From contig NZ_SSMW01000153.1 in the NCBI RefSeq assembly GCF_004799405.1, forward strand, positions 2,501 to 53,630: a stretch of 51,130 nucleotides of DNA, in the 5' to 3' direction. Position 1 is the first letter of the stretch; every line of letters starts with the position of its first letter. The notes under the pieces were generated by a model. The model searched no databases, had not been told where the DNA came from, and saw only the letters and a program-made list of their open reading frames with translations. Of the stretch, positions 24,330-31,622 are shown piece after piece. The stretch comes from Bradyrhizobium sp. (GTDB taxonomy: Bacteria > Pseudomonadota > Alphaproteobacteria > Rhizobiales > Xanthobacteraceae). A program made the translations under genes and the position numbers.

Positions 24330-24857
24330 TCACCAAGGCAGGCCGCATAGGTCGATCACGCCCTTCAGCGGCGCGCGCTTGAGGCTGTAGAGGTAGGGCG
24401 GGATGGCGGTGAACCGGACCCGTCCCTCGGGCTGCTGGCAATAGATTTCGCCGTCGAACGGCTTCCAGCCGCGACCGGCGTAAAACGGCACGTTGTGCGG
24501 CTCGCAAAACAGCATCGCGAAATCAGCCGAACCTTCGTCCCGCAAGGTTCGGATCGCCGCATCGAGCGCGATGCTGGCATAGCCGCGGCGGCGAAAGTCC
24601 TCGCGGGTCAGAACCCCGCCGATGCCGCCCGCCCGCATCTTGCGCCCGTTCCATGTGACCTCGCGGCGATAGATGCCGACATGGCAGAGGGCGCCTTCCG
24701 GCTCGGCCTGCACCAGTATCCGCAACTCGGCATGGGCGAAAACGATGCCGGCCCACGGCAATTTGGCCACGACTTCGGGCGGCCAGACCGCGTCGAACAG
24801 CGGTTTGGCCATCGGCCACGATGTATCTCCGTTCAAAACGTCGATCTCGATGCTCAT
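24330..24857 (-). CDS. GNAT-family N-acetyltransferase
   Basis: The 175-residue protein starts MSIEIDVLNGDTSWPMAKPL. The acetyl-CoA segment is visible as GGIGGVLTREDFRRRGYASI, a V/I-x-x-x-x-R-R-x-G-Y/I-A form of motif A, and motif B as FYAGRGWKPFDGEIY. An upstream open stretch to 24899 is unlikely to be coding. Soluble, substrate unknown. It is divergent from sodB with 122 bases between the starts. Confidence 0.85.
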   Translation of the reverse strand: MSIEIDVLNGDTSWPMAKPLFDAVWPPEVVAKLPWAGIVFAHAELRILVQAEPEGALCHVGIYRREVTWNGRKMRAGGIGGVLTREDFRRRGYASIALDAAIRTLRDEGSADFAMLFCEPHNVPFYAGRGWKPFDGEIYCQQPEGRVRFTAIPPYLYSLKRAPLKGVIDLCGLPW

Positions 24858-24920
24858 CAGCGTGCCATTCGCGGGGCGACGGACCCCGTGTTTTCCCAAA
24901 TTGCGGTGTTTTAGACCGAT

Positions 24921-24941
24921 GGAACCTTCTATAAGGGTTCC
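24921..24941. promoter_or_regulatory. Inverted repeat around a TATAAG box upstream of sodB
   Basis: GGAACC (24921-24926) and GGTTCC (24936-24941) flank TTCTATAAG, whose TATAAG resembles an alphaproteobacterial -10 box for sodB (ATG 39 bases downstream). An operator that overlaps the promoter would suit a metal- or redox-regulated dismutase. No regulator can be named. Confidence 0.35.
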
Positions 24942-24979
24942 CGTTACACCATGTCTCCCATCATTGCGGACATCCCCCC

Positions 24980-25576
24980 ATGACCTTCACGTTGCCCAAC
25001 CTGCCTTACGCCCATGACGCCCTTGCGCCCCATATGTCGAAGGAAACGCTGGAGTATCATCACGACAAGCATCATCAGGCTTACGTGACCAACGGAAACA
25101 ACGCGATTAAGGGGACCGAATTCGAGGGCAAATCCCTCGAGGAGATCGTGAAGGGCTCGTTCGGGAAGAACCCGGCCGTTTTCAACAATGCCGGCCAGCA
25201 CTACAACCACCTGCATTTCTGGAACTGGATGAAGCCCAATGGCGGCGGCAGCAAGTTGCCCGGCCGCCTGGAAAAGAAGATCACCGAGGACCTCGGTGGC
25301 CTTGAGAAATTCAAGACCGACTTCGCCGCCGCCGGCGTCGGCCAGTTCGGCTCCGGCTGGTGCTGGCTGCAGGTCAAGAACGGCAAGCTCGAAATCTCCA
25401 AGACGCCGAACGGCGAGAGCCCGCTGGTGCATGGCGCCACGCCGATCCTCGGCTGCGACGTCTGGGAGCACTCCTATTACATCGATTATCGCAACCGCCG
25501 TCCGGACTACCTGAAGGCGTTCGTCGACCATCTGGTGAACTGGGAATATGTCGACCAGTTGTTCTCGAAAGCCTGA
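24980..25576 (+). CDS. sodB: Superoxide dismutase, Fe/Mn family
   Basis: This dismutes superoxide to oxygen and hydrogen peroxide. It has 198 residues, the usual length. Metal ligands are visible: His27 (LEYHHDKHH), His77 (QHYNHLHFW), Asp160 and His164 (CDVWEHSYY). The active-site Gln73 lies in FNNAGQHYNH, the position used by iron enzymes, rather than in the C-terminal domain as in manganese ones; iron or cambialistic use is likely. No signal peptide, so cytosolic. A terminator follows within 22 bases, so it is monocistronic. Confidence 0.95.
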   Translation: MTFTLPNLPYAHDALAPHMSKETLEYHHDKHHQAYVTNGNNAIKGTEFEGKSLEEIVKGSFGKNPAVFNNAGQHYNHLHFWNWMKPNGGGSKLPGRLEKKITEDLGGLEKFKTDFAAAGVGQFGSGWCWLQVKNGKLEISKTPNGESPLVHGATPILGCDVWEHSYYIDYRNRRPDYLKAFVDHLVNWEYVDQLFSKA

Positions 25577-25597
25577 TACTTCCCAGGCGCTAAGTTT

Positions 25598-25626
25598 GGG
25601 CGGCAGCGTCAAGCTGCCGCCCTTTT
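25598..25626 (+). terminator. Rho-independent terminator after sodB
   Basis: Stem GGGCGGCAGC / GCTGCCGCCC with loop GTCAA, followed by TTTT. Placed 22 bases after the sodB stop. Confidence 0.92.
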
Positions 25627-25642
25627 CGTTTGGATATTCTGC

Positions 25643-25660
25643 GTCATGCCCGGGCATGAC
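25643..25660. repeat. Perfect 18-bp palindrome, minimal form of the GTCATG repeat
   Basis: GTCATGCCCGGGCATGAC is self-complementary through its full length. It looks like the end arms of the 6376-6452 element joined with the centre deleted. Confidence 0.7.
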
Positions 25661-25780
25661 GAGATTCACGGCGAAACCGTAGTTCAGGAATCACGAGGTG
25701 GATTTGAGTCTGCCGCCTCGATCTAATATCATCGTGCTGCGGTGTGGACGGCCTCATCCGCCGATGCGGGAAACGACTTG

Positions 25781-26155
25781 ATGAATTATCTGCTGGTTTT
25801 TGTCGGCGGCGGCCTCGGTGCCACGCTGCGTCACCTTGTCAACGTTGTGAGCGGGCGCTGGTTCGGTACCGCCTTTCCGTATCATACCTTCTTCATCAAC
25901 ATCACGGGCTCGATAGTGATGGGCCTGATTGCCGGCTACCTCGCGTTCAGGGCGGACGCGTCGCAGTCCTGGCGGCTGTTCCTGATGACCGGCATCCTTG
26001 GCGGCTACACCACGTTCTCCGCGTTCTCGCTCGATACGGCGCTGCTCTACGAGCGCGGCGAGATCGGGCTTGCTGCGTTCTACGTGGTGGGGTCGGTGGT
26101 GTTTTCGATTGCGGGCCTGTTCGGCGGTCTCGCGCTGGTTCGCCATCTGACGTGA
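25781..26155 (+). CDS. crcB: Fluoride channel CrcB/Fluc
   Basis: This small dual-topology membrane protein of 124 residues exports fluoride as a dimer. It has four hydrophobic segments. The family marks are FINITGSIVMGLIAGY (the conserved Asn), GGLGATLRHL at the start and GILGGYTTFSAFSLDT with the Thr-Phe-Ser fluoride track. ATG at 25781 gives the normal CrcB length; the frame upstream (25742) adds no family residues. I looked for a fluoride riboswitch upstream and did not find one. Confidence 0.95.
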   Translation: MNYLLVFVGGGLGATLRHLVNVVSGRWFGTAFPYHTFFINITGSIVMGLIAGYLAFRADASQSWRLFLMTGILGGYTTFSAFSLDTALLYERGEIGLAAFYVVGSVVFSIAGLFGGLALVRHLT

Positions 26156-26286
26156 CCTCTTTTGGCCGCTGCAATCCCGCATGGGCCTCCAATGAGGCGC
26201 GCATGGGTTTTGCCGTTGTTCTGTTTGCTTCGCTGTGCCGCCAAGACTAAGCCATTGCGGTCTCATCACCCGTCAGACCGATTGCC

Positions 26287-26892
26287 TTGAAAGAACTTCC
26301 TCTGAATGACCCGGCGCCTGCCGACGAGGACGCCGACGACGGCGAACCGGGTACCCGGCGTAAACGCAAGCCGATCGGCTGGTCGATGATCTTCATCGGT
26401 GTGCTGGTCGCGGTCAGCGCCACGCTGGTCTACCGGCGCGACGGCATCGACGGCGTGCTGGAAATCCTCACCCACGATCTCTGGCTGTTCGGCGGCATCC
26501 TGCCGCGCGTGCTGGCGGGCTGCCTGCTCGGCGCGTTCATTGCCGAGATCTTGCCGCATGAGAAGGTGTCGCGGTCGCTGGGGCCGGCCTCCGGGCTGAA
26601 AGGCCTGCTGATCGGAACCGCGTTCGGCGCGATCCTGCCTGGCGGGCCCTTCACCGCCTATCCGGTGGCGAGCGCGCTGCTCACGGTCGGCGCCGATTTC
26701 GGCGCCACCATCGCGATGGTCGTAAGCTGGACGCTGATCGGTTACGGCCGGGCGGTTGCCTGGGAATTGCCGATCATGGGGGTCGACTTCACGATGTGGC
26801 GCATCGTGATCTCGCTGCCGTTGCCGGTGCTGGCCGGCGCGCTCGGCCGTTTTGTCTATGTCAGGATGTATCCGAAGGGCGCGCCGCCATGA
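26287..26892 (+). CDS. Half-size DUF318/ArsP-like permease, first half
   Basis: The 201-residue membrane protein has an acidic soluble lead (about 30 residues, EDADDGEPGTRRKRKP) and about four to five hydrophobic spans. The central motif GAILPGGPFTAYPVASALL belongs to the YraQ/ArsP (DUF318) permease superfamily, where a full-length protein has two such repeats in about 300-350 residues. Here only one is present; the other follows in the next gene, which overlaps by four bases. Starts ATT/TTG/ATG are all possible near 26287; the TTG gives MKELPLNDPAPADEDADDGE. Substrate unknown. Confidence 0.75.
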   Translation: MKELPLNDPAPADEDADDGEPGTRRKRKPIGWSMIFIGVLVAVSATLVYRRDGIDGVLEILTHDLWLFGGILPRVLAGCLLGAFIAEILPHEKVSRSLGPASGLKGLLIGTAFGAILPGGPFTAYPVASALLTVGADFGATIAMVVSWTLIGYGRAVAWELPIMGVDFTMWRIVISLPLPVLAGALGRFVYVRMYPKGAPP

Positions 26893-27389
26893 GCGCGGCC
26901 CTGCTGATCGACATCATCCTGTGGGGCTCGGTGGCCGCGGTCGGGTTTCTCGCTCTGCAGCGCGGCCGGCCGGTGCTGATCGCCTCGCTGCGCGACGGCA
27001 CCATCGACTTCATCGCCGTGGTGCCACGGATCGCACTCGGCGTGGTCGGCTCGGGCTATATCGCAGCCGTCATCCCACAGGAGATCATCACCGGCTGGCT
27101 CGGGCCTCACTCAGGCTGGTTCGGCGTGCTTACCGCCGTGATCGCGGGCGCCGCGACGCCGGGCGGGCCTGTGATCGGCTTTTCAATCGGGGCTGTCGCA
27201 TTGAAGGCCGGCGGCGGCGCGCCGCAGGTGATCGCCTATGTGGTCGCCTGGGCGCTGTTCGCCTTTCAGCGGTTGCTGCTGTGGGAAATCCCGTTCATGC
27301 CGGCGCGGTTCGTCTGGTTCCGCGCCGCGGTCTCGCTGCCGTTTCCGTTTCTGGCCGCCGCCATCGCGATGGCGATCGGCAAGCCATAG
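26889..27389 (+). CDS. Half-size DUF318/ArsP-like permease, second half
   Basis: The 166-residue membrane protein starts MSAALLIDIILWGSVAAVGF at an ATG that overlaps the previous stop (ATGA). It has about four to five spans with GAATPGGPVIGFSIGAVALK, the same P-G-G-P signature loop as the first half, placed between hydrophobic segments. Both halves together equal the length of a normal DUF318 permease (367 residues). They probably form a heterodimer. Frame open upstream to 26796 is within the first gene and not used. Confidence 0.75.
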   Translation: MSAALLIDIILWGSVAAVGFLALQRGRPVLIASLRDGTIDFIAVVPRIALGVVGSGYIAAVIPQEIITGWLGPHSGWFGVLTAVIAGAATPGGPVIGFSIGAVALKAGGGAPQVIAYVVAWALFAFQRLLLWEIPFMPARFVWFRAAVSLPFPFLAAAIAMAIGKP

Positions 27390-27494
27390 CCCGCCGGACC
27401 GGCTGCAAGGCTTCCTGAAAACGCGCGAAACCGCTATCAAACGGGGCGCGTGAATAACTGCCGCCCGATGCCGCAATGATATCCGGACCGAAGA

Positions 27495-28571
27495 ATGAGC
27501 CGTTTCTGGAGCAGCTTGACGCACGACCTCAAGCCTTACGTGCCCGGCGAACAGCCGCGCATGGTGGAATTGGTCAAGCTCAACACCAATGAAAATCCGA
27601 TTGGCCCTTCGCCGCGCGCGTTGCAGGCGATCCGCGACCAGGCGACCGATACGCTGCGCCTCTATCCCGACCCACAGGCCACCGCGCTGCGGAGTGCCTT
27701 GGCCGAGTATCACAAGGTGCGACCCGAACAGGTGTTCGTCGGCAACGGCTCGGACGAGGTATTGGCGCACGCCTTCGCCGCTCTGCTCAAGCACGATGCG
27801 CCGCTGCTGTTCCCGGATATCACCTACAGTTTCTACCCGGTCTATTGCCGCCTGTTCGGCATACACTACGAGGCCGTGCCGCTCGACGACGCCATGCGGA
27901 TCCGCGTTGCCGATTATCGCCGGCCGGCCGGCGCGCTCATCCTGCCCAATCCGAATGCGCCGACGGGAGTAGCCCTGTCACGGGCCGAGATCGTCGCCCT
28001 GCTGGAGCAGCATCCTGACGCTCCCGTGGTGATCGACGAGGCCTATGTCGATTTCGGCGCCGAGACCGCGATTCCGCTGGTCGCTTCCCACCCGAACCTT
28101 CTGGTGGTGCAAACCATGTCCAAGTCCCGGGCGCTGGCCGGGCTGCGGGTGGGCTATGCGATCGGCGATGCCGACCTGATCGGGGCGCTCACGCGGGTCA
28201 AGGACAGCTTCAACTCCTATCCTCTTGGCCGGCTTGCCCAGGCCGGCGCCATCGCCTCGCTGGAAGACGAAGCCTGGTTTCAACAGAGCCGGGCGCGCGT
28301 GATCGAAGGCCGCGAGCGGCTAACTCGCGGCCTGGTCCGGCTTGGGTTCAAAGTGTTGCCGTCGTCCGCGAACTTCGTCTTCGCGTGTCATCCGGCGCAT
28401 GAAGGCGCGGCACTGGCCGGGGCACTGCGGCAACGAGCGGTGATCGTCCGCCATTTTGCCGCGCCCCGCATTAGCGACTATCTGCGGATCACCGTGGGCA
28501 CGGACGGGCAAATCGACCGGCTATTGTCGGCCTTGTCGGACATTCTGGGCAGTAAGCCTGCGGCGGCCTGA
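27495..28571 (+). CDS. hisC: Histidinol-phosphate aminotransferase-like, PLP fold type I
   Basis: The 358-residue aminotransferase makes histidinol phosphate from the acetol phosphate in histidine synthesis, or acts on aromatic amino acids. Landmarks: LVKLNTNENPIGPSP (substrate loop), GNGSDEVL, PNPNAPTG, VVIDEAYVDF (PLP-pairing Asp and Tyr), and the lysine in QTMSKSRALAGLRVGYA. No other his genes are near, so this could be a second copy or a tyrosine/phenylalanine enzyme. Upstream a GC-rich gap; downstream a short repeat, then the zinc operator. Confidence 0.88.
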   Translation: MSRFWSSLTHDLKPYVPGEQPRMVELVKLNTNENPIGPSPRALQAIRDQATDTLRLYPDPQATALRSALAEYHKVRPEQVFVGNGSDEVLAHAFAALLKHDAPLLFPDITYSFYPVYCRLFGIHYEAVPLDDAMRIRVADYRRPAGALILPNPNAPTGVALSRAEIVALLEQHPDAPVVIDEAYVDFGAETAIPLVASHPNLLVVQTMSKSRALAGLRVGYAIGDADLIGALTRVKDSFNSYPLGRLAQAGAIASLEDEAWFQQSRARVIEGRERLTRGLVRLGFKVLPSSANFVFACHPAHEGAALAGALRQRAVIVRHFAAPRISDYLRITVGTDGQIDRLLSALSDILGSKPAAA

Positions 28572-28580
28572 TTGACTTTC

Positions 28581-28610
28581 GTCATGGCCGGGACAGGCTC
28601 GGGGCATGAC
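28581..28610. repeat. Short GTCATGGCCGGG repeat
   Basis: GTCATGGCCGGGACAGGCTC, then GGGGCATGAC; ends GTCATG / CATGAC are inverted. Reduced member of the 6376-6452 type, placed just after hisC, where it may serve as its transcript end. Confidence 0.6.
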
Positions 28611-28658
28611 GAGGACTCAACTCTCGCCGACAATTGCGGGTTCGTGGACTTTTGTTAT

Positions 28659-28671
28659 GTTATAATATAAC
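28659..28671. promoter_or_regulatory. Zur-type operator overlapping a TATAAT box
   Basis: GTTATA-A-TATAAC is a perfect 13-base palindrome (extended TGTTATAATATAACG), the form reported for alphaproteobacterial Zur sites. It contains TATAAT at 28661-28666, so a bound repressor would block the -10 region directly. No good -35 with 17-base spacing is seen. The next start codon (GTG 28680) is only eight bases past the palindrome. The whole znu cluster follows on this strand. Confidence 0.85.
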
Positions 28672-28679
28672 GTTTATCC

Positions 28680-28856
28680 GTGACCCACGCCCCCAGCCAC
28701 GGCCCCAGCCATGCCCACAGCCACGGCCCGGCTTCCCCGCACCCGGCCCAACCGGCGTCCTGGTCGATCCTGCGCATGACGCTGGTTGCCCGATTGGGCG
28801 CAGCACTCGCGGTCAGCGCCGGGCTCTGGGCGGTGGTGTGGCTTTCGATGAGGTGA
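28680..28856 (+). CDS. Histidine-rich 58-aa membrane microprotein, first gene after the Zur site
   Basis: A GTG-started frame of 58 codons. The N-terminal tail holds six histidines within 21 residues (positions 3, 7, 11, 13, 15, 21) in Ser/Pro/Gly context, e.g. HGPSHAHSHGP. Residues 33-56 (MTLVARLGAALAVSAGLWAV and on) form one transmembrane segment. The frame is closed upstream by a TAA within the operator, so GTG is the only start; no ribosome site precedes it, and the transcript would be nearly leaderless. Codon third positions are strongly G/C. Its stop is two bases before the znuC ATG, and AGGTGAGC inside its last codons is the znuC ribosome site, so the two are coupled. Likely zinc-binding; not a known named family. 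Confidence 0.65.
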   Translation: MTHAPSHGPSHAHSHGPASPHPAQPASWSILRMTLVARLGAALAVSAGLWAVVWLSMR

Positions 28857-28858
28857 GC

Positions 28859-29617
28859 ATGGCCGCGCAACTGCAATTCCGCGATGTCACGCTGGGCTAC
28901 GACCGGCATCCGGCCGTGCATCATCTGAGCGGCGAGGTCGCGACCGGCGCGCTCCTCGCAGTGGTCGGTCCGAACGGCGCCGGCAAGTCGACGCTGTTTC
29001 GCGGGCTGGTCGGCATCCTCAAGCCGCTGGCGGGCTCGATCGGACTTGGCGATCTCGATGCGCGCGACATCGCCTATCTGCCGCAAACGGTCGACATCGA
29101 CCGCAGCTTCCCGATCTCGGTGTTCGATTTCGTCGGCACCGGGCTGTGGCGCTCGATAGGGTTGTTCGGCGGCATCGGCCAGTCAGGGCGCGACGGGATC
29201 GCGCAGGCGCTGGCAGCCGTTGGTCTCAACGGCTTCGAGAACCGGGCCATCGGCACGCTGTCCGGCGGCCAGATGCAGCGGATGTTGTTCGCGCGCGTGC
29301 TGCTGCAGAATGCGCGCCTGATCGTGCTGGACGAGCCCTTCAACGCCATCGACGCCAAAACCTCAGCCGATCTGCTGGCGCTGGTGCGGCGCTGGCATTC
29401 CGAGCAGCGCACCGTGCTGGCGGCGCTCCACGACATGGATCTGGTGCGCGCCAATTTCCCCGACACGCTGTTGCTGGCGCGCGGGCCGGTCGCCTGGGGC
29501 GCCACATCGGAGGTGCTGACCGCCGACAATCTGATGCAGGCGCGGCGGATGTGCGAAGCGTTCGACGACAGCGCGGCGGCGTGCGCCGTTGACGATGTGT
29601 CGTCGCGGGCCGCCTGA
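28859..29617 (+). CDS. znuC: Zinc/manganese ABC transporter ATPase
   Basis: The 252-residue ATPase of a metal ABC importer starts MAAQLQFRDVTLGYDRHPAV. Walker A is GPNGAGKST (residues 37-45), the Q-loop is in YLPQTVD, the signature is LSGGQMQR, Walker B LIVLDEPFNAID and the switch His is in LAALHDMDL. The frame stays open upstream to 28634, but that region codes in a different frame for the His-rich microprotein. ATG 28859 follows AGGTGAGC. It works with ZnuB and ZnuA at the inner membrane. Confidence 0.93.
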   Translation: MAAQLQFRDVTLGYDRHPAVHHLSGEVATGALLAVVGPNGAGKSTLFRGLVGILKPLAGSIGLGDLDARDIAYLPQTVDIDRSFPISVFDFVGTGLWRSIGLFGGIGQSGRDGIAQALAAVGLNGFENRAIGTLSGGQMQRMLFARVLLQNARLIVLDEPFNAIDAKTSADLLALVRRWHSEQRTVLAALHDMDLVRANFPDTLLLARGPVAWGATSEVLTADNLMQARRMCEAFDDSAAACAVDDVSSRAA

Positions 29618-29620
29618 ATC

Positions 29621-30490
29621 ATGATCCATGATGCGCTGATCGCGCCCTTCACCGAATTTGAATTCATGCGCCGCGCACTGGCGGCGGTGACGGCACTGGC
29701 GCTCGGCGGCGCGCCGATCGGCGTGTTCCTGATGCTGCGTCGCATGAGCCTGGTTGGTGACGCCATGGCGCATGCGATCCTGCCCGGTGCCGCGATCGGT
29801 TTCCTGCTGTCGGGCCTCAATCTCTTTGCGATGACGTTCGGCGGATTGATCGCGGGTTTTACGGTGGCGATTCTCGCAGGTCTGGTCGCGCGCACCACTG
29901 AACTGAAGGAAGACGCTTCGCTGGCGACGTTCTACCTGGTGTCGCTGGCGCTCGGGGTAACGATCGTTTCCATCAAGGGCACCAATATCGATCTGCTGCA
30001 TGTGCTGTTCGGCGACATCCTGGCGATGGACGACCAGACCCTGCTGGTGATCGCGTTCAACGCGACGATCACGCTGATCGTGCTGGCGGTGATCTATCGT
30101 CCGCTGGTGATCGAATGTGTCGATCCGGTATTCCTGCGCACCGTGAGCAGGGCCGGTGCGCCGGCGCATCTGGCGTTCCTGGCGCTCGTGGTCATCAACC
30201 TCGTCAACGGCTTTCATGCGCTCGGCACCCTTTTGGCGGTGGGGCTGATGATCTTGCCGGCCGGGATCGCGCGGTTCTGGTCGCGTGACATCACCGGCAT
30301 GATCTGCATCGCGGTCGTAAGCGCCATCGTATCGGGTTATGCCGGATTGGTGCTGTCGTTTCAGACGCGGGTACCGTCGGGGCCGGCGATCATCCTGGCG
30401 GCGGCGGTGCTGTACGTTATTTCCGTTCTGTTCGGCAGCGTCGGCGGCCTGGTGAGGCAGATGTTCCCCGGCCGCCACCTCGAAGCTTGA
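29621..30490 (+). CDS. znuB: Zinc/manganese ABC transporter permease (ABC-3 family)
   Basis: The 289-residue inner-membrane permease has about eight to nine spans. Family marks are RRMSLVGDAMAHAILPGAAI with the ATPase-coupling helix, GTNIDLLHVLFGDILA, and NGFHALGTLLAVGLMILPAG with a His that may serve metal passage. Starts three bases after the znuC stop. Frame opens at MIHDALIAPFTEFEFMRRAL; conserved start. A palindromic repeat separates it from znuA. Confidence 0.93.
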   Translation: MIHDALIAPFTEFEFMRRALAAVTALALGGAPIGVFLMLRRMSLVGDAMAHAILPGAAIGFLLSGLNLFAMTFGGLIAGFTVAILAGLVARTTELKEDASLATFYLVSLALGVTIVSIKGTNIDLLHVLFGDILAMDDQTLLVIAFNATITLIVLAVIYRPLVIECVDPVFLRTVSRAGAPAHLAFLALVVINLVNGFHALGTLLAVGLMILPAGIARFWSRDITGMICIAVVSAIVSGYAGLVLSFQTRVPSGPAIILAAAVLYVISVLFGSVGGLVRQMFPGRHLEA

Positions 30491-30533
30491 GACTGCTTAT
30501 GAAGTTGCAATTGTCAGCTCTGCGCTCGCTGCC

Positions 30534-30650
30534 ACCTCTCCCCTTGCGGGAGAGGTCGGATCGCATGGAATGCGATCCGGGTGAGGGGTTAAGGCCTATC
30601 GATAGACCTGAACCCCTCACCCCAACCCTCTCCCACAGGGGGAGAGGGAG
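30534..30650. repeat. Composite palindromic intergenic repeat, family A, copy 2 (inverted), inside the znu cluster
   Basis: Same modules as 951-1069 in reverse orientation: CACCTCTCCCCTTGCGGGAG, GGATCGCAT/ATGCGATCC, GGTGAGGGGTTAAGG ... CCTGAACCCCTCACC, and a closing CCCTCTCCCAC/GGGGGAGAGGG stem. It lies between znuB and znuA, where it may attenuate, stabilise mRNA ends or set the dose of znuA relative to znuCB. Confidence 0.8.
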
Positions 30651-30686
30651 CTCACCGTCACTGCTGCGACATCGAACCAATTCTCG

Positions 30687-31568
30687 ATGAGTCGGACTTT
30701 GACGATACGGTGGGTTATCTTTTTGGCGTTTGTAGTGCTCGCTTCGCTCGCCCGCGCGGAAGAACGCCTCAACGTCGTCGCCAGTTTTTCGATCCTCGGC
30801 GATTTCGCAAAAAACGTCGGCGGCGAGCGCGTCAGCGTGACGACATTGGTCGGTCGCAACGGCGACGTGCACGTCTATACGCCGGCGCCGGCGGACGCCG
30901 GCAAGGTCGCGGAAGCCAGACTCCTGGTTATCAACGGCCTCGGCCTCGAAGGCTGGCTGCCGCGGCTGGTGCAATCCTCCGGCGGCAAGGCCGCGGTCGT
31001 GACGGCGACCGATGGCATCGCGCCGATCAAGGTCGGTGCCGATGCCGATCCGCATGCCTGGCAGTCGGTCGCCAATGCGAAAATATATGTCGCCAATATC
31101 CGCGACGCGCTGGTGGCTGTCGATCCCGCAGGCGCAACGGTCTATCGGACCAATACGGAAAGCTATCTGGCGAAACTCGACGCGCTCGACCGCGAGGTGC
31201 GCGGGGCCATCGCACAAATTCCCCCCGATCGCCGCAAGGTGATCTTGACCCACAAGGCCTTTGGCTATTTCGCCGCCGCCTATGGCATCGACTTTATCGC
31301 TCTTTTGGGGGTTTCCACCGAATCCGAGCCCAGTGCGCGCGACCTCGCCGACATTATCACCCGGATCAGGACCTTGCGCATTCCGGCGGTGTTTCTCGAG
31401 AATATCAGCGACCCCCGGCTGATCCGCCGGATCGCCGCCGAGACCGGCGCCAGGATCGGCGGAACGCTCTATTCCGACAGCCTGACGGATGAAAAGGGCG
31501 ACGCCCCCACTTACATTGAACTGGTCAGGCACAATATAAAGGCGCTGACCAGCGCGCTGGCCAATTAG
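30687..31568 (+). CDS. znuA: Zinc/manganese-binding periplasmic protein (cluster A-I)
   Basis: The 293-residue exported binding protein has a signal peptide (core VIFLAFVVLASLARA, cleavage near AEERLN). Metal ligands expected for the fold are His62 (GDVHVYTP), His123 (ADPHAWQS), His189 (LTHKAFGY) and Asp264 (LYSDSLTD). The His-rich loop typical of enterobacterial ZnuA is absent; in this it resembles the short AztC-type proteins. With the Zur site upstream, zinc is the likely ligand; manganese is possible. 196 bases with a repeat separate it from znuB, so it may have an additional promoter. Confidence 0.92.
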   Translation: MSRTLTIRWVIFLAFVVLASLARAEERLNVVASFSILGDFAKNVGGERVSVTTLVGRNGDVHVYTPAPADAGKVAEARLLVINGLGLEGWLPRLVQSSGGKAAVVTATDGIAPIKVGADADPHAWQSVANAKIYVANIRDALVAVDPAGATVYRTNTESYLAKLDALDREVRGAIAQIPPDRRKVILTHKAFGYFAAAYGIDFIALLGVSTESEPSARDLADIITRIRTLRIPAVFLENISDPRLIRRIAAETGARIGGTLYSDSLTDEKGDAPTYIELVRHNIKALTSALAN

Positions 31569-31622
31569 GGCAGGGGCCTCCTTGCCGCCGGTGCGGTGTA
31601 TCGCTGTTTTTCCGGAGTTATC

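Noticed and set aside
25661..25780. Fluoride riboswitch before crcB
   Set aside because: Neither the 5' GGxGATGG-type core nor the later CTGATG.CTCCT-type segment is recognisable.
28634..28858. In-frame N-terminal extension of znuC, Arg/Pro-rich
   Set aside because: It starts upstream of the Zur palindrome and TATAAT box, has no ABC-ATPase similarity, and overlaps the better-supported His-rich frame. ATG 28859 has a good ribosome site.
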